Positions 1 through 11,048 of a stretch of DNA of 64,000 bases are shown here, one piece after another (position 1 is the first letter of the stretch; each line of letters starts with the position of its first letter). The notes under the pieces are model-generated. The model ran no database searches and was not told the DNA's origin. It saw only the letters and a list, made by a program, of their open reading frames with translations. Source of the DNA: Zerene cesonia (Eukaryota; Arthropoda; Insecta; Lepidoptera; Pieridae); the NCBI RefSeq assembly GCF_012273895.1, contig NC_052130.1, forward strand, positions 4,402,001 to 4,466,000, in the 5' to 3' direction. A program made the translations under genes and the position numbers.

Positions 1-9
1 TGCATCCCA

Positions 10-1009
10 NNNNNNNNNNNNNNNNNNNNNNNNNNNNNNNNNNNNNNNNNNNNNNNNNNNNNNNNNNNNNNNNNNNNNNNNNNNNNNNNNNNNNNNNNNN
101 NNNNNNNNNNNNNNNNNNNNNNNNNNNNNNNNNNNNNNNNNNNNNNNNNNNNNNNNNNNNNNNNNNNNNNNNNNNNNNNNNNNNNNNNNNNNNNNNNNNN
201 NNNNNNNNNNNNNNNNNNNNNNNNNNNNNNNNNNNNNNNNNNNNNNNNNNNNNNNNNNNNNNNNNNNNNNNNNNNNNNNNNNNNNNNNNNNNNNNNNNNN
301 NNNNNNNNNNNNNNNNNNNNNNNNNNNNNNNNNNNNNNNNNNNNNNNNNNNNNNNNNNNNNNNNNNNNNNNNNNNNNNNNNNNNNNNNNNNNNNNNNNNN
401 NNNNNNNNNNNNNNNNNNNNNNNNNNNNNNNNNNNNNNNNNNNNNNNNNNNNNNNNNNNNNNNNNNNNNNNNNNNNNNNNNNNNNNNNNNNNNNNNNNNN
501 NNNNNNNNNNNNNNNNNNNNNNNNNNNNNNNNNNNNNNNNNNNNNNNNNNNNNNNNNNNNNNNNNNNNNNNNNNNNNNNNNNNNNNNNNNNNNNNNNNNN
601 NNNNNNNNNNNNNNNNNNNNNNNNNNNNNNNNNNNNNNNNNNNNNNNNNNNNNNNNNNNNNNNNNNNNNNNNNNNNNNNNNNNNNNNNNNNNNNNNNNNN
701 NNNNNNNNNNNNNNNNNNNNNNNNNNNNNNNNNNNNNNNNNNNNNNNNNNNNNNNNNNNNNNNNNNNNNNNNNNNNNNNNNNNNNNNNNNNNNNNNNNNN
801 NNNNNNNNNNNNNNNNNNNNNNNNNNNNNNNNNNNNNNNNNNNNNNNNNNNNNNNNNNNNNNNNNNNNNNNNNNNNNNNNNNNNNNNNNNNNNNNNNNNN
901 NNNNNNNNNNNNNNNNNNNNNNNNNNNNNNNNNNNNNNNNNNNNNNNNNNNNNNNNNNNNNNNNNNNNNNNNNNNNNNNNNNNNNNNNNNNNNNNNNNNN
1001 NNNNNNNNN
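10..1009. other. Assembly gap, 1000 N
   Basis: Exactly 1000 N, a fixed-size placeholder whose real length is unknown. A non-LTR reverse transcriptase reading frame begins directly at its right edge, so the gap probably hides the 5' part of that retroelement. Confidence 0.99.
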
Positions 1010-1857
1010 CTCGGGATAGCGTAATTGAGCACCGGAACGAACTTGTGTCTCAACTTGAGAACTCTCTTGAAGAGGTCTCGAATTGGGACAAACTTAAACT
1101 TGTTGAGTTCAACCCCAAAAAGACACAGGTGTGTGCGTTTACTACAAAAAACAAGCCCTTTGTTATATCCCCATGCTTTCAGGGCATTCCTACCAGAATC
1201 TCAGACAGTATTGGTATACTTGGTGTCAACATTTCGTGTGATGTCTAGTTTCGTAGTCATCTGGAAGGAAAAGCTAAGCTAGCCTCTCAAAAACTTGGTG
1301 TGCTCTGTAGAGCGGGACAGTATTTCACAGCTCGCCAACGCCTACAACTCTACAAGGCCCAAGTTAGGCCACACATAGAATACTGCTCCCATCTCTGGGC
1401 CGGAGCACCCAAGTACCAGCTCCTTCCTTTTGACCGAATCCAGCGACGTGCGGCACGGTTTGTTGACGACCCTTGTCTTGCTAATCGTTTGGACTCTCTG
1501 GATCTTCGTAGAGATGTTGCATCTCTCTGCATATTTTACCGAATTTACCACGGTGAATGCTCTGAAGAGCTGTTCGGAACAATACCAGCTGCTGAATTTC
1601 ACCACCGTACGACACGCCACAAACTAAAATATCATTGTCACCATCTGGATACGTGGCGATCATCCACAGTGCGCTTTAGGAGGAACTATTTACCGCGCAC
1701 TACTCCTCTGTGGAACGATCTACCGCTTCAGCATTTCCGAACCACTATGTCTTGGGTCTCTTCAAGAAAAGAACGTACTCTTCCCTTAAAGGCCGGCAAC
1801 ACTCCCGCAACTCTCCAGGTTGCGTGGACGCCTATGGGCGGCGTTAATCTCCGCTGA
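1010..1857 (+). pseudogene. Non-LTR retrotransposon reverse transcriptase, C-terminal part (Jockey/CR1-like), one stop
   Basis: One frame runs from the gap edge to the TGA near 1857 and is interrupted only by a TAG at 1246-1248. CAG to TAG would explain it, since the frame continues normally on both sides. Upstream of the stop the frame reads NPKKTQVCAF, the region after the catalytic palm domain. Downstream it reads QVRPHIEYCSHLWAGA, then IQRRAARFV and NYLPRTTPLWNDLP; these are characteristic of the thumb and C-terminal end of arthropod Jockey/CR1-type LINE reverse transcriptases. The catalytic YADD part is absent, probably lost in the gap. After the stop codon come a short GC-rich stretch and an A/T-rich run with ATTTATTT repeats, as expected of a LINE 3' end. 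The near-intact frame suggests a fairly recent copy. The superfamily is inferred from motif style. Confidence 0.85.
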
Positions 1858-2167
1858 CGCGCCTGCTCGTTTGCCCGCTATTATATAAAAAAAAATTATT
1901 TATTTATTTTTTTATTTCATATTACATTCCTTTTCATTTCTCCTTTTTCCTTTGCATTTTACATTTCCTCTTTGGTTGTTGTATGGATTCGGTATATACA
2001 AGTAAAATGCTATAGATTTTTTCGTCTTCGACAACCTTATCTACCAAAAAACATTTACATATCGGAACTATAGATATAAGATATCATTCGGAATAGAAGA
2101 TACCGAAAAAATGTTGCATATTGACTATCAAAGTCAGTATCGTATCGGATAAAACAAACGCTTTTAG
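1858..2167. other. AT-rich spacer after the LINE
   Basis: The LINE 3' A/T tail (about 1886-1915) is followed by low-complexity sequence without a convincing reading frame. Confidence 0.5.
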
Positions 2168-2728
2168 TAGTAGGGGAGCCCAAGAGGGGATTTTGGGATT
2201 TACTCGAGCGCGTCAGATTATTATAAGGGAACGTACCTTACCTATTACTAAGTACCTCCAGAAAGTATGAGCAGTTAATACTGGTGGGTGCGCTCGCAGG
2301 AGCCGCAGGAAATTTAAAAATATCGATAATTCTTTAAGGTTACGCTCAAATTGTCAGATTAGCAAAATATGGATTTTTTATGTTGTAAATAACCCGTAAT
2401 ATCTTTATCTGACGCGCTCGAGTCATATATTTTTATATTTTACCTTTTATTTGTAGCCACGAAATTACCACATAAATCGTAAGAATAAGTTATATTTTAT
2501 TTCAGTGATATGCCAATGCATTTAAAATATCAAAATCTCACGTGCTTGAGTATTTCCACAGCCCCGTTTTTCTTTTACAAAAAAAAAAAATACCAAAAAC
2601 CTTTTTCCACCGCTAAAATTGAAAACACTATAGGACTTTTTTTCTTGCTATCGTATAATCTGCGAATTCCAATAGGTTTCTGAAACGCTCGAGTAAATAC
2701 ACATTTAGCATCTCGGGCTCCCCTACTA
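2168..2728. mobile_element. MITE-like DNA transposon M2 with terminal inverted repeats
   Basis: The left end TAGTAGGGGAGCCC recurs inverted at the right end (GGGCTCCCCTACTA, ending 2728), and both ends are flanked by TAG, a possible 3-bp target duplication. A second inverted pair lies inside: TTTACTCGAGCG near 2210 and its reverse complement near 2683-2697. The related motif ACTCGAGCGCGTCAGA occurs a third time, inverted, near 2410. The 561-bp length, lack of a long frame and subterminal repeats fit a non-autonomous DNA transposon. The superfamily cannot be set from these ends. Confidence 0.75.
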
Positions 2729-2849
2729 TAGGAACAATTTTTCAATTCTTTGTTTAAAATAATTCGTAAAATATATAATTAAAGAATAATAACGTGTTCT
2801 AATTGTCAATCTCTTCACATTTTTATTATAATTGGTTACTTTATTAGAC

Positions 2850-3085
2850 GGATACGTTTTAAGCACGCTCCGATCTTTCCTGCGCTCCGAATTGGACCAG
2901 CTCGCACCTGGGAAGGTACCACACACCCACAAGAGAGTGAGAGAGAGTCAATTTATTTATGTGTCATCTGAGAACAATAGGGTATAATGAGATCTAAGTG
3001 CATTTCCATAAATGCTACAATTGTCTGCATACTGGCAAGTTACATTCGTCCAACCTCCGCACAATGCTGCGTGGATACGTTTTAA
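2850..3085 (+). mobile_element. S2-related insertion flanked by a 13-bp direct repeat
   Basis: GGATACGTTTTAA occurs at 2850-2862 and again at 3073-3085. The enclosed sequence begins with a diverged S2 head (GAATTGGACCAGCTCGCACC, GGTACCACACACCCACAA) and continues into sequence unlike other S2 copies. The flanking repeat looks like a target-site duplication, but the copy lacks a clear poly(A). Confidence 0.5.
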
Positions 3086-4385
3086 ATAAATAAACATTTA
3101 GATTTCTTTAAACAGGATTTATTTTTTCTTAGCAAAGAAACGAATAAATCAATACGATTTATTACAGATTCTCAAGAAGCCGGTACGAGGCAGTAAATGT
3201 AAGACCGAGTTCCGTTCCAAACATTATGATGTATATTTTGCTTAAATTTCTACTAAAATTCCATTTATTTAGGAATTACTCATTAAGTTTTCTATAAATA
3301 GAGACTTGTACACCGAAATTGCCTTGCTCATTTTGTTTCCTTTAAATTCATTAGCTTTTATACTATGAGTTTTTTTGTAATTGTGTAGAATTATAATGTT
3401 TATAATAAAGTACATTTTTTATGTTTTCGTTTCTTTCAAGGCAAATGTGCTGAATGGGGGGTGAAATGAGCAAAAGTTATACGACCGTCATCTACAGAGT
3501 ATATTATAATAGTATAATGTGTTACAAGTTTCATATGAATTCTCTCAGTAGGGTAGTATTTATATATAAAGCATTTGAATGCTAAAGCATAAAGCATTTA
3601 AATGTTAAAACACTAAAAATTAAATTCTTTCACTAGGTTCGACGTTATAGTATGTAATTTACACAGATCCAAAAAGACGTACACAGGGACAAAAAATTTA
3701 ATAATTGCAGACCTTTGGTATCTATTATGGTGCGCCCGTCAATATTTTCACCGAAATATTATCTTAATGAGTCCCATTCAGGCGAACTAACATGTTCACT
3801 AAATGTATGAAGCAAAACACTGCCTACACGTCTCTTTGTACGACGCCACACTGATATTCTTTGATACCCCTTAATTTGGTTTAGATTCTGAGTCAAATTG
3901 TCTAATTATAATACTGTATATATGAATAGGTTGATATAGTAATTAATAATATGCAGATTGTGTAGAAAACATGATAGAAAACAGTCGCTTTCTAAGGCTA
4001 ACGAAATATCTTTTGAAAGAAAGCAGAATGCGTTTAGATGCGAATATTAATGATGTTTAAGAAGCTCTTGCTTGCCCGTGATCGTAGCTAGCTAGCGTAG
4101 CTATCTTGATAACATTATCTGCTAATGTTCTACATATTTTTATTTATTATTTTTTTAATAAAAGTAGTGGTAAGATGTAGCTTAAATTATATCATATGTT
4201 TCTTATCTTTTTGGAATAAAACAGTAATTTGGTTTAAAGTGGTTTTAAAAACCACAAAAAAACAAAACAGATGGGCGTTAAAATTCACAAACCCATTATC
4301 AAAGACATTACGAGTATTAACAATTCGTAAAAATAAGAATTGAAATACTGACAAGTTTTTTTAAAAAATAATAAATTCTTCTAAA
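3086..4385. other. AT-rich region, no gene recognised
   Basis: No credible coding exon on either strand. A short stretch near 3565-3605 (AAAGCATTTGAATGCT, then AAAGCATTTAAATG) resembles the end of the retroposed tail seen at 26200, 41740 and 62400. Confidence 0.4.
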
Positions 4386-4644
4386 GCAGTGGTGGCTCAT
4401 TGGTGAGGACCTCGGACTTAAAATCGATAAGTCGGTGTTCGAGACCAGCGAGCGTGCAGGATATAAATTGATTTTTCAATTTGTCTGCGCATGTGAAACA
4501 TCACCACTGCTCAAAATGGTGAAGGATAACATCGTGAGGAAACCGAGATGTCCAAGAATAAATAGTTCGACGGCATGTGACATCTGCCAACCCCCACTTG
4601 GCCAGCGCAGTGGATTATGGTCCGATAATAATGATGATGATGAC
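4386..4644 (+). mobile_element. SINE S1, near full length
   Basis: tRNA-like head with a box-A-like GTGGCTCATTGGTGAGG and box-B-like GTGTTCGAGACC. The body includes TGACATCTGCCAACCC and CTTGGCCAGCGCAGTGGATT, and it ends in a GAT repeat. The layout matches the other S1 copies at 15099, 21061 and 52082. Confidence 0.8.
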
Positions 4645-4948
4645 TTTCTTCCCTCGTTCAGTTTTACTATAATTTAATATGATGCAGTAATACAATCTAT
4701 CAAAATAAAGTACCCAATCATAATGTTAACATATCGAAGATTTAATCTAACGTACCTACTTCGTCACTTATCACTTCAATTGACATGCAATAAAAATGAT
4801 ATTGTGATATTTCTATCTAACCCAGATAAGAAATACTACATTTATTACAAATCATTAAAAATACTGTATATGATCGGCGTTTAATAGTAGAATCCTAATG
4901 CTACTGTTTCGCTGAGTGATAGGAAGAGACTGAGGCCGATATTCAATA

Positions 4949-5112
4949 CTAGCCGTCCGCCCCGGCTTCACCCGTGGTACATATATAGCCTACCTCGATA
5001 AATGGGCTATCAAAAACTGAAAGAATTTTTCAAAACGGACCAGCAGTTCCTGAGATTAGCGTGTTCAAACAAACTTCACTTTCACTTCAGCTTTATAATT
5101 TTAGTATAGATT
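4949..5112 (-). mobile_element. Helitron-like element H6
   Basis: Read on the minus strand it ends ...GGGGCGGACGGCTAGT. H6 copies share CTGAAAGAATTTTTCAAA, AGTTCCTGAGATTAG and the 5' TTATAAT..AGTATAGA end. Other copies are at 10060, 16234, 38390, 48750 and 55096. Confidence 0.7.
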
Positions 5113-5514
5113 ATAAATACATTACTTACCTTACCTTCAATATTTTTATTTGAAGAGGCCCAATTTCTGCAAACGTATTACTATTACGATTCATTTGACA
5201 GTCTACTGCAATCCAATTATCATTGTTACATAATTTGTATTCTGCAAAAACAATATTAACGTAGGCAGTCATTTAGATTGTATAATTCTAATGGTATCTC
5301 GAGCAGACAATTCTCAGGGCTGCAATCGAAAATATTCCATACTATATTTCCCATTGCAATTTAGTTGCGATTCGATTGTTTTCCATTTTGTTTCAATGGA
5401 ACACCATATTTGATTATAAACATTAAATAGACTACCGAATCTGTCTAACCATTCTGACACGTAAATTTTGAAGGGGGGTAGAATGATCTATTGCCTATCC
5501 TAATATATCCTACT

Positions 5515-5714
5515 TCCTACTAATATTATAAATGCGAAAGTTTGTAAGGATGTTTGCGTGTTTGTTGCTCTTTCACGTAAAAACTTCTGACCGAAGTGCA
5601 ATGAAATTTGGTACGTACACAGCTCGACAACAGGAATAACATATAGGCAACTTTTTATCCCGATATTCCTATGGGATACGGACTTACGCGGGTGAAACCG
5701 CGAGGCGCAACTAG
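5515..5714 (+). mobile_element. Helitron-like element H1 (reference copy)
   Basis: Begins TCCTACTAATATTATAAATG and ends with a GC-rich hairpin (GCGGGTGAAACCGCG) followed by a CTAG terminus and T. A 5' TC, a 3' hairpin and CTAG with no inverted repeats are the terminal hallmarks of non-autonomous Helitrons; comparable short elements are very common in Lepidoptera (often called Lep1-type). The interior contains TTGTTGCTCTTTCACG, ATGAAATTTGGTACGT and GGAATAACATATAGGCAACT. At 200 bp there is no coding capacity. H1 is the most abundant family in this window, in both orientations. Confidence 0.8.
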
Positions 5715-5715
5715 T

Positions 5716-5756
5716 AATGAATAAATCGCGTTTAAAATACGTTTAAAAGTCTTTGA
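5716..5756. mobile_element. MITE M1 end fragment
   Basis: AATAAATCGCGTTTAAAATACG followed by TTTAAAAGTCTTTGA matches one terminal arm of the palindromic M1 family. It abuts the 3' end of the preceding Helitron-like copy, so that element probably landed in an M1 copy. Confidence 0.55.
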
Positions 5757-7677
5757 TTTCTGAATCTATATAACTGTCTAGCCTCCTACCTCCAGAAACA
5801 AAAATCATATCATAAAACCGCTTCTTAAAAAACTAACTCTCTTCGAAAAAAGAAAAGTTTTGGCATAACTTTCGAATTTGCTACGTATGACAAACAAAAC
5901 ACAAATCTTCGTTTGTAAATGGATATTTATTTACACTGAATTCAAAATAAATGGATTTTCTTATCAGCCCTTATATCTATGAATTCTTGAATCATTATCC
6001 AGAATTCTTTTGCATAAAATGACTGATGTGATAAGAGATAAATCTTACTTTTTATATGTCGACGTTTCTTTTGGTTCATCGAATCTAAAGTTAACATTCA
6101 TAATTTAATGCAAGTTTTCTATCCCTTCGTACTATGATGAAGACAACATTTTTATTTATATATATTTTTAATATGATGGACGAATATACATTAAATACAA
6201 TTGAATTTATATATTTTTCCAAATCATGGACAAACTATAAAAAAATGTACAATTGTTTCAGTTATTCTTAAAGAAATATTATAATCTCTTTGCTCTTTTA
6301 AATTGTCTTATCTTTTTAATTAACGTGATCTTGTATGTGCTGGGAATATTTAACATGTCAATCAACTTTTGTTTTATTTTCTTATCTATGTTTCGCTTTC
6401 ACTGCCTTACGGATGGACAGATTGTGGTGAAATTAAGTGTTGCGATAGGGAAACGGAAACAAACAATTTAAGTATTTAAAACAATAATATATATTATAGC
6501 ATAGCACTTGCAATATTTTAGTAACTAGATTTAGGTAACCATTTATTCATTCATCATTTTAGAAGTTAATCTGTATGAAATGATTTGTTGGAAACTAGAC
6601 TCATAAATTATATAATTTAAGGATCGTTTCGAAATTATGCTGTTACAAACATCTGTGTCTATGATGAAGCGTTGAAATGAAAATATTTAATACTGACTGT
6701 CTTCTTATCTAATGAATATTTTATATAGGTAAGATTGCAATATAAATAGAAGTGTAATTTTAATTGAACCGACTATATAAAAGCAGGATTTTATCAATTT
6801 AACTGTATTTTTAGTGTTTGGTACCTTTATCAGGTACCAAACACTAAACTTTTACTGGGTGAACGAATTTTTATGATTCTTTTTATATTTGATAGCTGGT
6901 GCCTCTTGATTTAGTTCTGAAAATTTTAAAGCATTTGTGTTAAAAATACTTATCTATTATTGCGATTTAGATATATATCTCATCCATAATTATTTGTGAT
7001 GTGGATAGAAATTTAAATAAATCTATATAACATAAATATTGCACAGACTAGATTTCCTACTTAAAACCGAACCTACACATTCCGGAGTCTGAACTACAAA
7101 CTACTACACCCACGGTATCAAAATCTATTTTAGTGGTACATTTATTGTTTATTTTATTTCAACAATGTATTCGTGATATTGTTTAATCGACTTGATTGAT
7201 ATGTCTATTATAGAGATATGTGCAAATTTTGATTCGGTTTATATTGCTTTAGTGAAAATATGTGAATTTTGTACCAATATTCATTGAACAATGAAATTGT
7301 TTCCCAAATTCATATGAAATTATTTTCCATTATAAATTGCTTGTTTAGACGTGATTTTCGGATTCCTTGATCGAGATTGAAATAGATTTACACTGCTTTT
7401 TTAAATGGCGGACGGATGAACGGATTTTGGTTGTTTTTGGATGGTTGGACAAGTCTCCACTTGGATTAGAATAATAATTATTAATTTGAAAAATTACAAA
7501 AACTTCATATGACCAAAGTCAGGGTGAGCAAATAATTTATAATACTATGAATTTAAATTATAAAACGAAAAATATAGGGGTGTATCCAATGACCATTTTT
7601 GGAAAAGCCTCTTAATATCCCTCAACTTTTATGTATATACAAAGCATTGCATGTGACATTTTAAATTTTATTTTACA
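5757..7677. other. AT-rich intergenic sequence
   Basis: Apart from the hairpin at 6810-6848, no element or exon is recognised. The 72-codon frame at 6253-6471 is hydrophobic and of AT-rich composition without splice or family support. Confidence 0.4.
6810..6848. repeat. Perfect hairpin, 17-bp arms, 5-nt loop
   Basis: TTTAGTGTTTGGTACCT (6810-6826) and its exact reverse complement (6832-6848) are separated by TTATC. The stem is too short for a canonical microRNA precursor. Confidence 0.9.
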
Positions 7678-7860
7678 ATCGACTCCAAAATAGAAGGAGT
7701 TAGGTCAGTTCTGTTCTGAAAAGTACTTTTGATTGGATGAACCGATTGCGATGATTCTCTTATTTAAAACATGCCTCTCTGGTGGTGCGATTTAAATTTA
7801 TCTAAACCTTCTTCAGACAACTTGAAAACGGTTTGGTTTTTCGTTGAGGATAGTTAACAA
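7678..7860 (+). repeat. Dispersed repeat with the CGACTCCAAAATAGAAGGAG motif
   Basis: Resembles a lepidopteran repeat marked by AACCGACTT(C)..A, then GGAGGTT, then a GAACCGATT-type segment. Related stretches are near 25346, 33624 and 49430. Boundaries are not clear. Confidence 0.4.
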
Positions 7861-8094
7861 TTTTTTTTTTATATCATAGCGGGCAACTGAGCTGGTGGTT
7901 CGCCTGATGGTAAGCGATCACCACCGCCCATGAACATTCGTAAAGGTAGTGCCTCTACGAATATGCTACCCACTTTTATGGGGTAAGGGAAAAGGAAAGG
8001 ATTGAAGACTGGAAAGAAGGAATGGACTGGGACGGGTGAGGAAAAGAAAACGGGCCTCCGCCTCCCCCACTCACCGTACGAAACACCACAATCA
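7861..8094 (-). mobile_element. SINE-like element S2, 3' part
   Basis: On the minus strand it ends in poly(A) (T run at 7861-7870) after GCCCGCTATGATAT. It contains ACCATCAGGCG and GTTCATGGGCGGTGGTGATC. A conserved hairpin is visible at 7936-7962 (ATTCGTA and TACGAAT arms). The 5' head is missing. Confidence 0.65.
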
Positions 8095-10059
8095 ACTAAT
8101 AATAATTAATCATTTTATAGTTTGGCAATATCGAACTACGTTCAGTAAACTGTAGGTATACAGTTGTGTATATAGTGCAGTAATGGCCATATTTCTGTTA
8201 ACATGAATTTAAATGAATAACAATACTCTTAGAAATAGATCCATAAATCTGGGTACCATAATTAGTTCAAATATATAATAGACGAGGCTGCGAAACATTT
8301 GATAAATCATCTCCATACAAAAAGCAGATGCGCACGTAACCTCAAAATTTAAACACTTTTCAATTATTGTTTATATTAGCGCGATAAAAACTAAATTTAA
8401 TCTGGAAAGTATTTAGAGTGTTATATGTTTGTTACTATTAATGTGAGTATATCAAATATTATTTTCTTAAACCTACATCCTAAGAAGAGAAGTGTACTAG
8501 CTTCAACTTTAATTAGATTTAATTTAAAGACCTGAACTTATAAGTACGCTTCAATTTGTCCAAACCAAAACTCTGCATAAGCGTGTATCAGGCTCAGCTT
8601 TAAAATCAACAATTCAAAAGACTTGGAAAATTGCCACCACGAAATTAAGTATTTTCATACAAAAAAAAAAGAATTTACACACAACTAAGCATTGAAAACT
8701 CTGAAAATTTAAAAATTAAACACGCAACTAAAAAAAATCTTATCTTCAATTTAGATACGTACAAGCCAAGTCCAAATACCTTGTCTAGCTAAACTGTTTA
8801 TTCATCCTTTAGGCTAAAGGTACGACCTCCATATTTAGCAGTAACATCACAAAGAATTCCAAGATAAACTAAACTAACATAAATTATATTATGACAACAA
8901 TTCGTTAAAACGAAGCAAAAGCCTATTTTCAATCTTCAACCCAACTACATTTTTATAAAAAACGCAATCCTAAAATGTACATTTATACAATAGATGATCA
9001 ACCCATTTTTCTTTACTTTATAAACGCCTGATTTTAAAAGGTAGGTTCATCCCTGAATTAGATATTATCGTTACATAATGTTGACGAAAGAAGTGTGTAG
9101 TTTTTAATCTCATACAATAAATGGTTTTTAAACACTATAAAATCAACGACAATTATAGAATCACCTTAATTGTCCCACTAACAAAAAACATTTAATCCCG
9201 GTGATCCTAATTAGGATAATAAGATAAACTCATGAAATTATTGTATTTTCACCCAACCTTGATAAATGTTCAAAGTTTGAATTAACTCTGTCCGTTAAGT
9301 GGGTCAAAATCTCGTGTGTGTAATAAAAGCGTATTAAAAAATTCGCTCACGATGAAATAGTACAAATTTTTTTAACATACTTCATGTTTGTATCCTAACT
9401 CAGCGACTCATATACCCTGGCATAAAGCTAACTCGAGCAGTCACTTTTAACGCTGTGTCTGACGTAGGCAAAAATCAGAGCGATTATTGTTATGATAATA
9501 TTATCTGAGATTCGGTTAATCTATTTTTCATGTCCCTAATTGATAAGGGTAGTCTGTCAGAACAACGTTTGACGGGGCAGATATAATTACATAATATATT
9601 AGATATTAATAGAAATATACATACAGCTCTGTGAGGGTTCCTAGTTAGAGATAGAACCTATTGTATTATATTTTGAGGAAGGAACTTATACATATATCTT
9701 ATTCATATATTAAGTTTTATAACACTAACACAGAATGCTATTGAATTATATAATATACGCTCACCTCAAAACTGATATTCAAATAACATAGAAATCTTAC
9801 ACAACATTACGTATCAGAATATACGGATCTCATTATATCAACGTAGCTTTTTCTCAGTTAACGGTTTCCTAACAAGGAAGATAAGAAGAAACAACTGATT
9901 ACGAGGCGAGGCTGGTAGCCGGCGCCATAAAAGTACAAAGTTAAACTCGGTTCCTGTAATCGTCTCATTGCAATATACTCATTGAAGTAACCTTTTATAC
10001 AAAATATATTTCTTGATACATCACATATTGTGCTGAAATACCCACTTATTTATTTCATA
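8095..10059. other. Long AT-rich region, nothing recognised
   Basis: About 2 kb with stops in all frames and no recognised repeat end, exon or RNA gene. Confidence 0.4.
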
Positions 10060-10210
10060 CTAGCGGCCCGCCCGGCTATGCCGGTTGTACATATATAGCC
10101 TATAGCCTTCTTCAATAAATGAGCTATCTAACACTGAAAGAATTTTTCAGATCGGAACAATAGTTCCTGAAATTAGTGGGTTCAAACATACAAACAAAAA
10201 AAACTCGCAA
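10060..10210 (-). mobile_element. Helitron-like element H6
   Basis: CTAG terminus at 10060-10063 in reverse orientation, followed by CGGCCCGCCCGGC, then the H6 body TAGCCTTCTTCAATAAATGA and CTGAAAGAATTTTTCAGA. The distal 5' end is lost after a run of A. Confidence 0.65.
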
Positions 10211-10380
10211 ATTTGTAAATAGCTTCGGAGTTCAGAATCGTTTCATTATAGTATTTTATTAGTTATTTGGTATTCTATGAAAATATGCTTTCGGTTAGGT
10301 TCTATACTCGTAGCATTAATTTATTAAACAATCACTTACTACGTGGTAATTTTACATTATTGAATTTACCCCGTCATTCG

Positions 10381-10569
10381 TCATTACTCCGATGCACCTT
10401 CAGGCAAGTAATCACTAGTGTTTACTAATATGAAATGCAATGAAATGGATTTGTTCGCAAGAAAAGTGTTTGTAAAACTTAATTTGCATAATTCGCCAGT
10501 CACGGGCACGCTGGCATGCGAAATTTTACATAAAATAGAAAAAAATAAAAGTATAAAAATAATAAAATT
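10381..10569 (-). CDS. Small secreted-peptide-like reading frame (uncertain)
   Basis: A 62-codon frame starts at the ATG at 10567-10569 (MNFIIFILLFFSILCKISHA) and stops at a TAA at about 10381. The first 20 residues have the hydrophobic core and small-residue end of a signal peptide. The mature part would hold one cysteine and several Asn/Ser residues. Seven bases upstream of the ATG on the same strand is GTATTCACAG, a good splice acceptor, so this could be the first coding exon of a spliced gene. I do not recognise a family. The AT-rich setting makes a chance frame quite possible. A longer in-frame extension to 10650 exists, but the acceptor and leader favour the internal ATG. Confidence 0.25.
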
Positions 10570-10649
10570 CATTTCAGACCTGTGAATACAACTTGGACAT
10601 GTTTGTTTTAAATTTACTTTTAGTAGTTTTATCTGTATGTTAATATGCA

Positions 10650-11048
10650 ACCTTCGTTTACTAGATTTTTACCCGTTTTGAGTGGACAACATTAAACTAT
10701 CTACATTATCAAGGACCACTGACAGTATAGTAACTTCTTAAGTTTGTTTTAATATACGAAAACGATCGCCAGGATTAAATAAATCATTACTACTCTGCAC
10801 AAATGTAAGTAAGAAAATCTTGTTGATTCAATCGTTAGATCGTGTTTTTTCAAGTTCTTTTAATGTGTGATTTGTGTGACATTTATGGCATGGCTCTTAC
10901 AATCAAATTCCATTGATGTCCATTCGTAACGTCACAGATAATATAATATGTAACACCTAATACACTGAAATCCAGCTATAAACGTGATTATAACTGTAAC
11001 ACGACGTTATATATTCAGCCGGTTAATTTGACAATTCAGAGCACAAAA
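10650..11048. other. Spacer up to the second gap
   Basis: No gene or repeat recognised. Confidence 0.4.

Noticed and set aside
1025..1282. 85-codon frame overlapping the LINE
   Set aside because: Out of frame with the conserved reverse transcriptase reading.
5521..5714. CRISPR-like interpretation of the many similar 200-bp repeats
   Set aside because: The copies are dispersed, occur in both orientations and share transposon ends. There is no regular spacer structure and the DNA is eukaryotic.
6810..6848. MicroRNA precursor
   Set aside because: The 17-bp stem with a 5-nt loop is too short for Drosha/Dicer processing. The same holds for the hairpins at 12851, 25052 and 61786.
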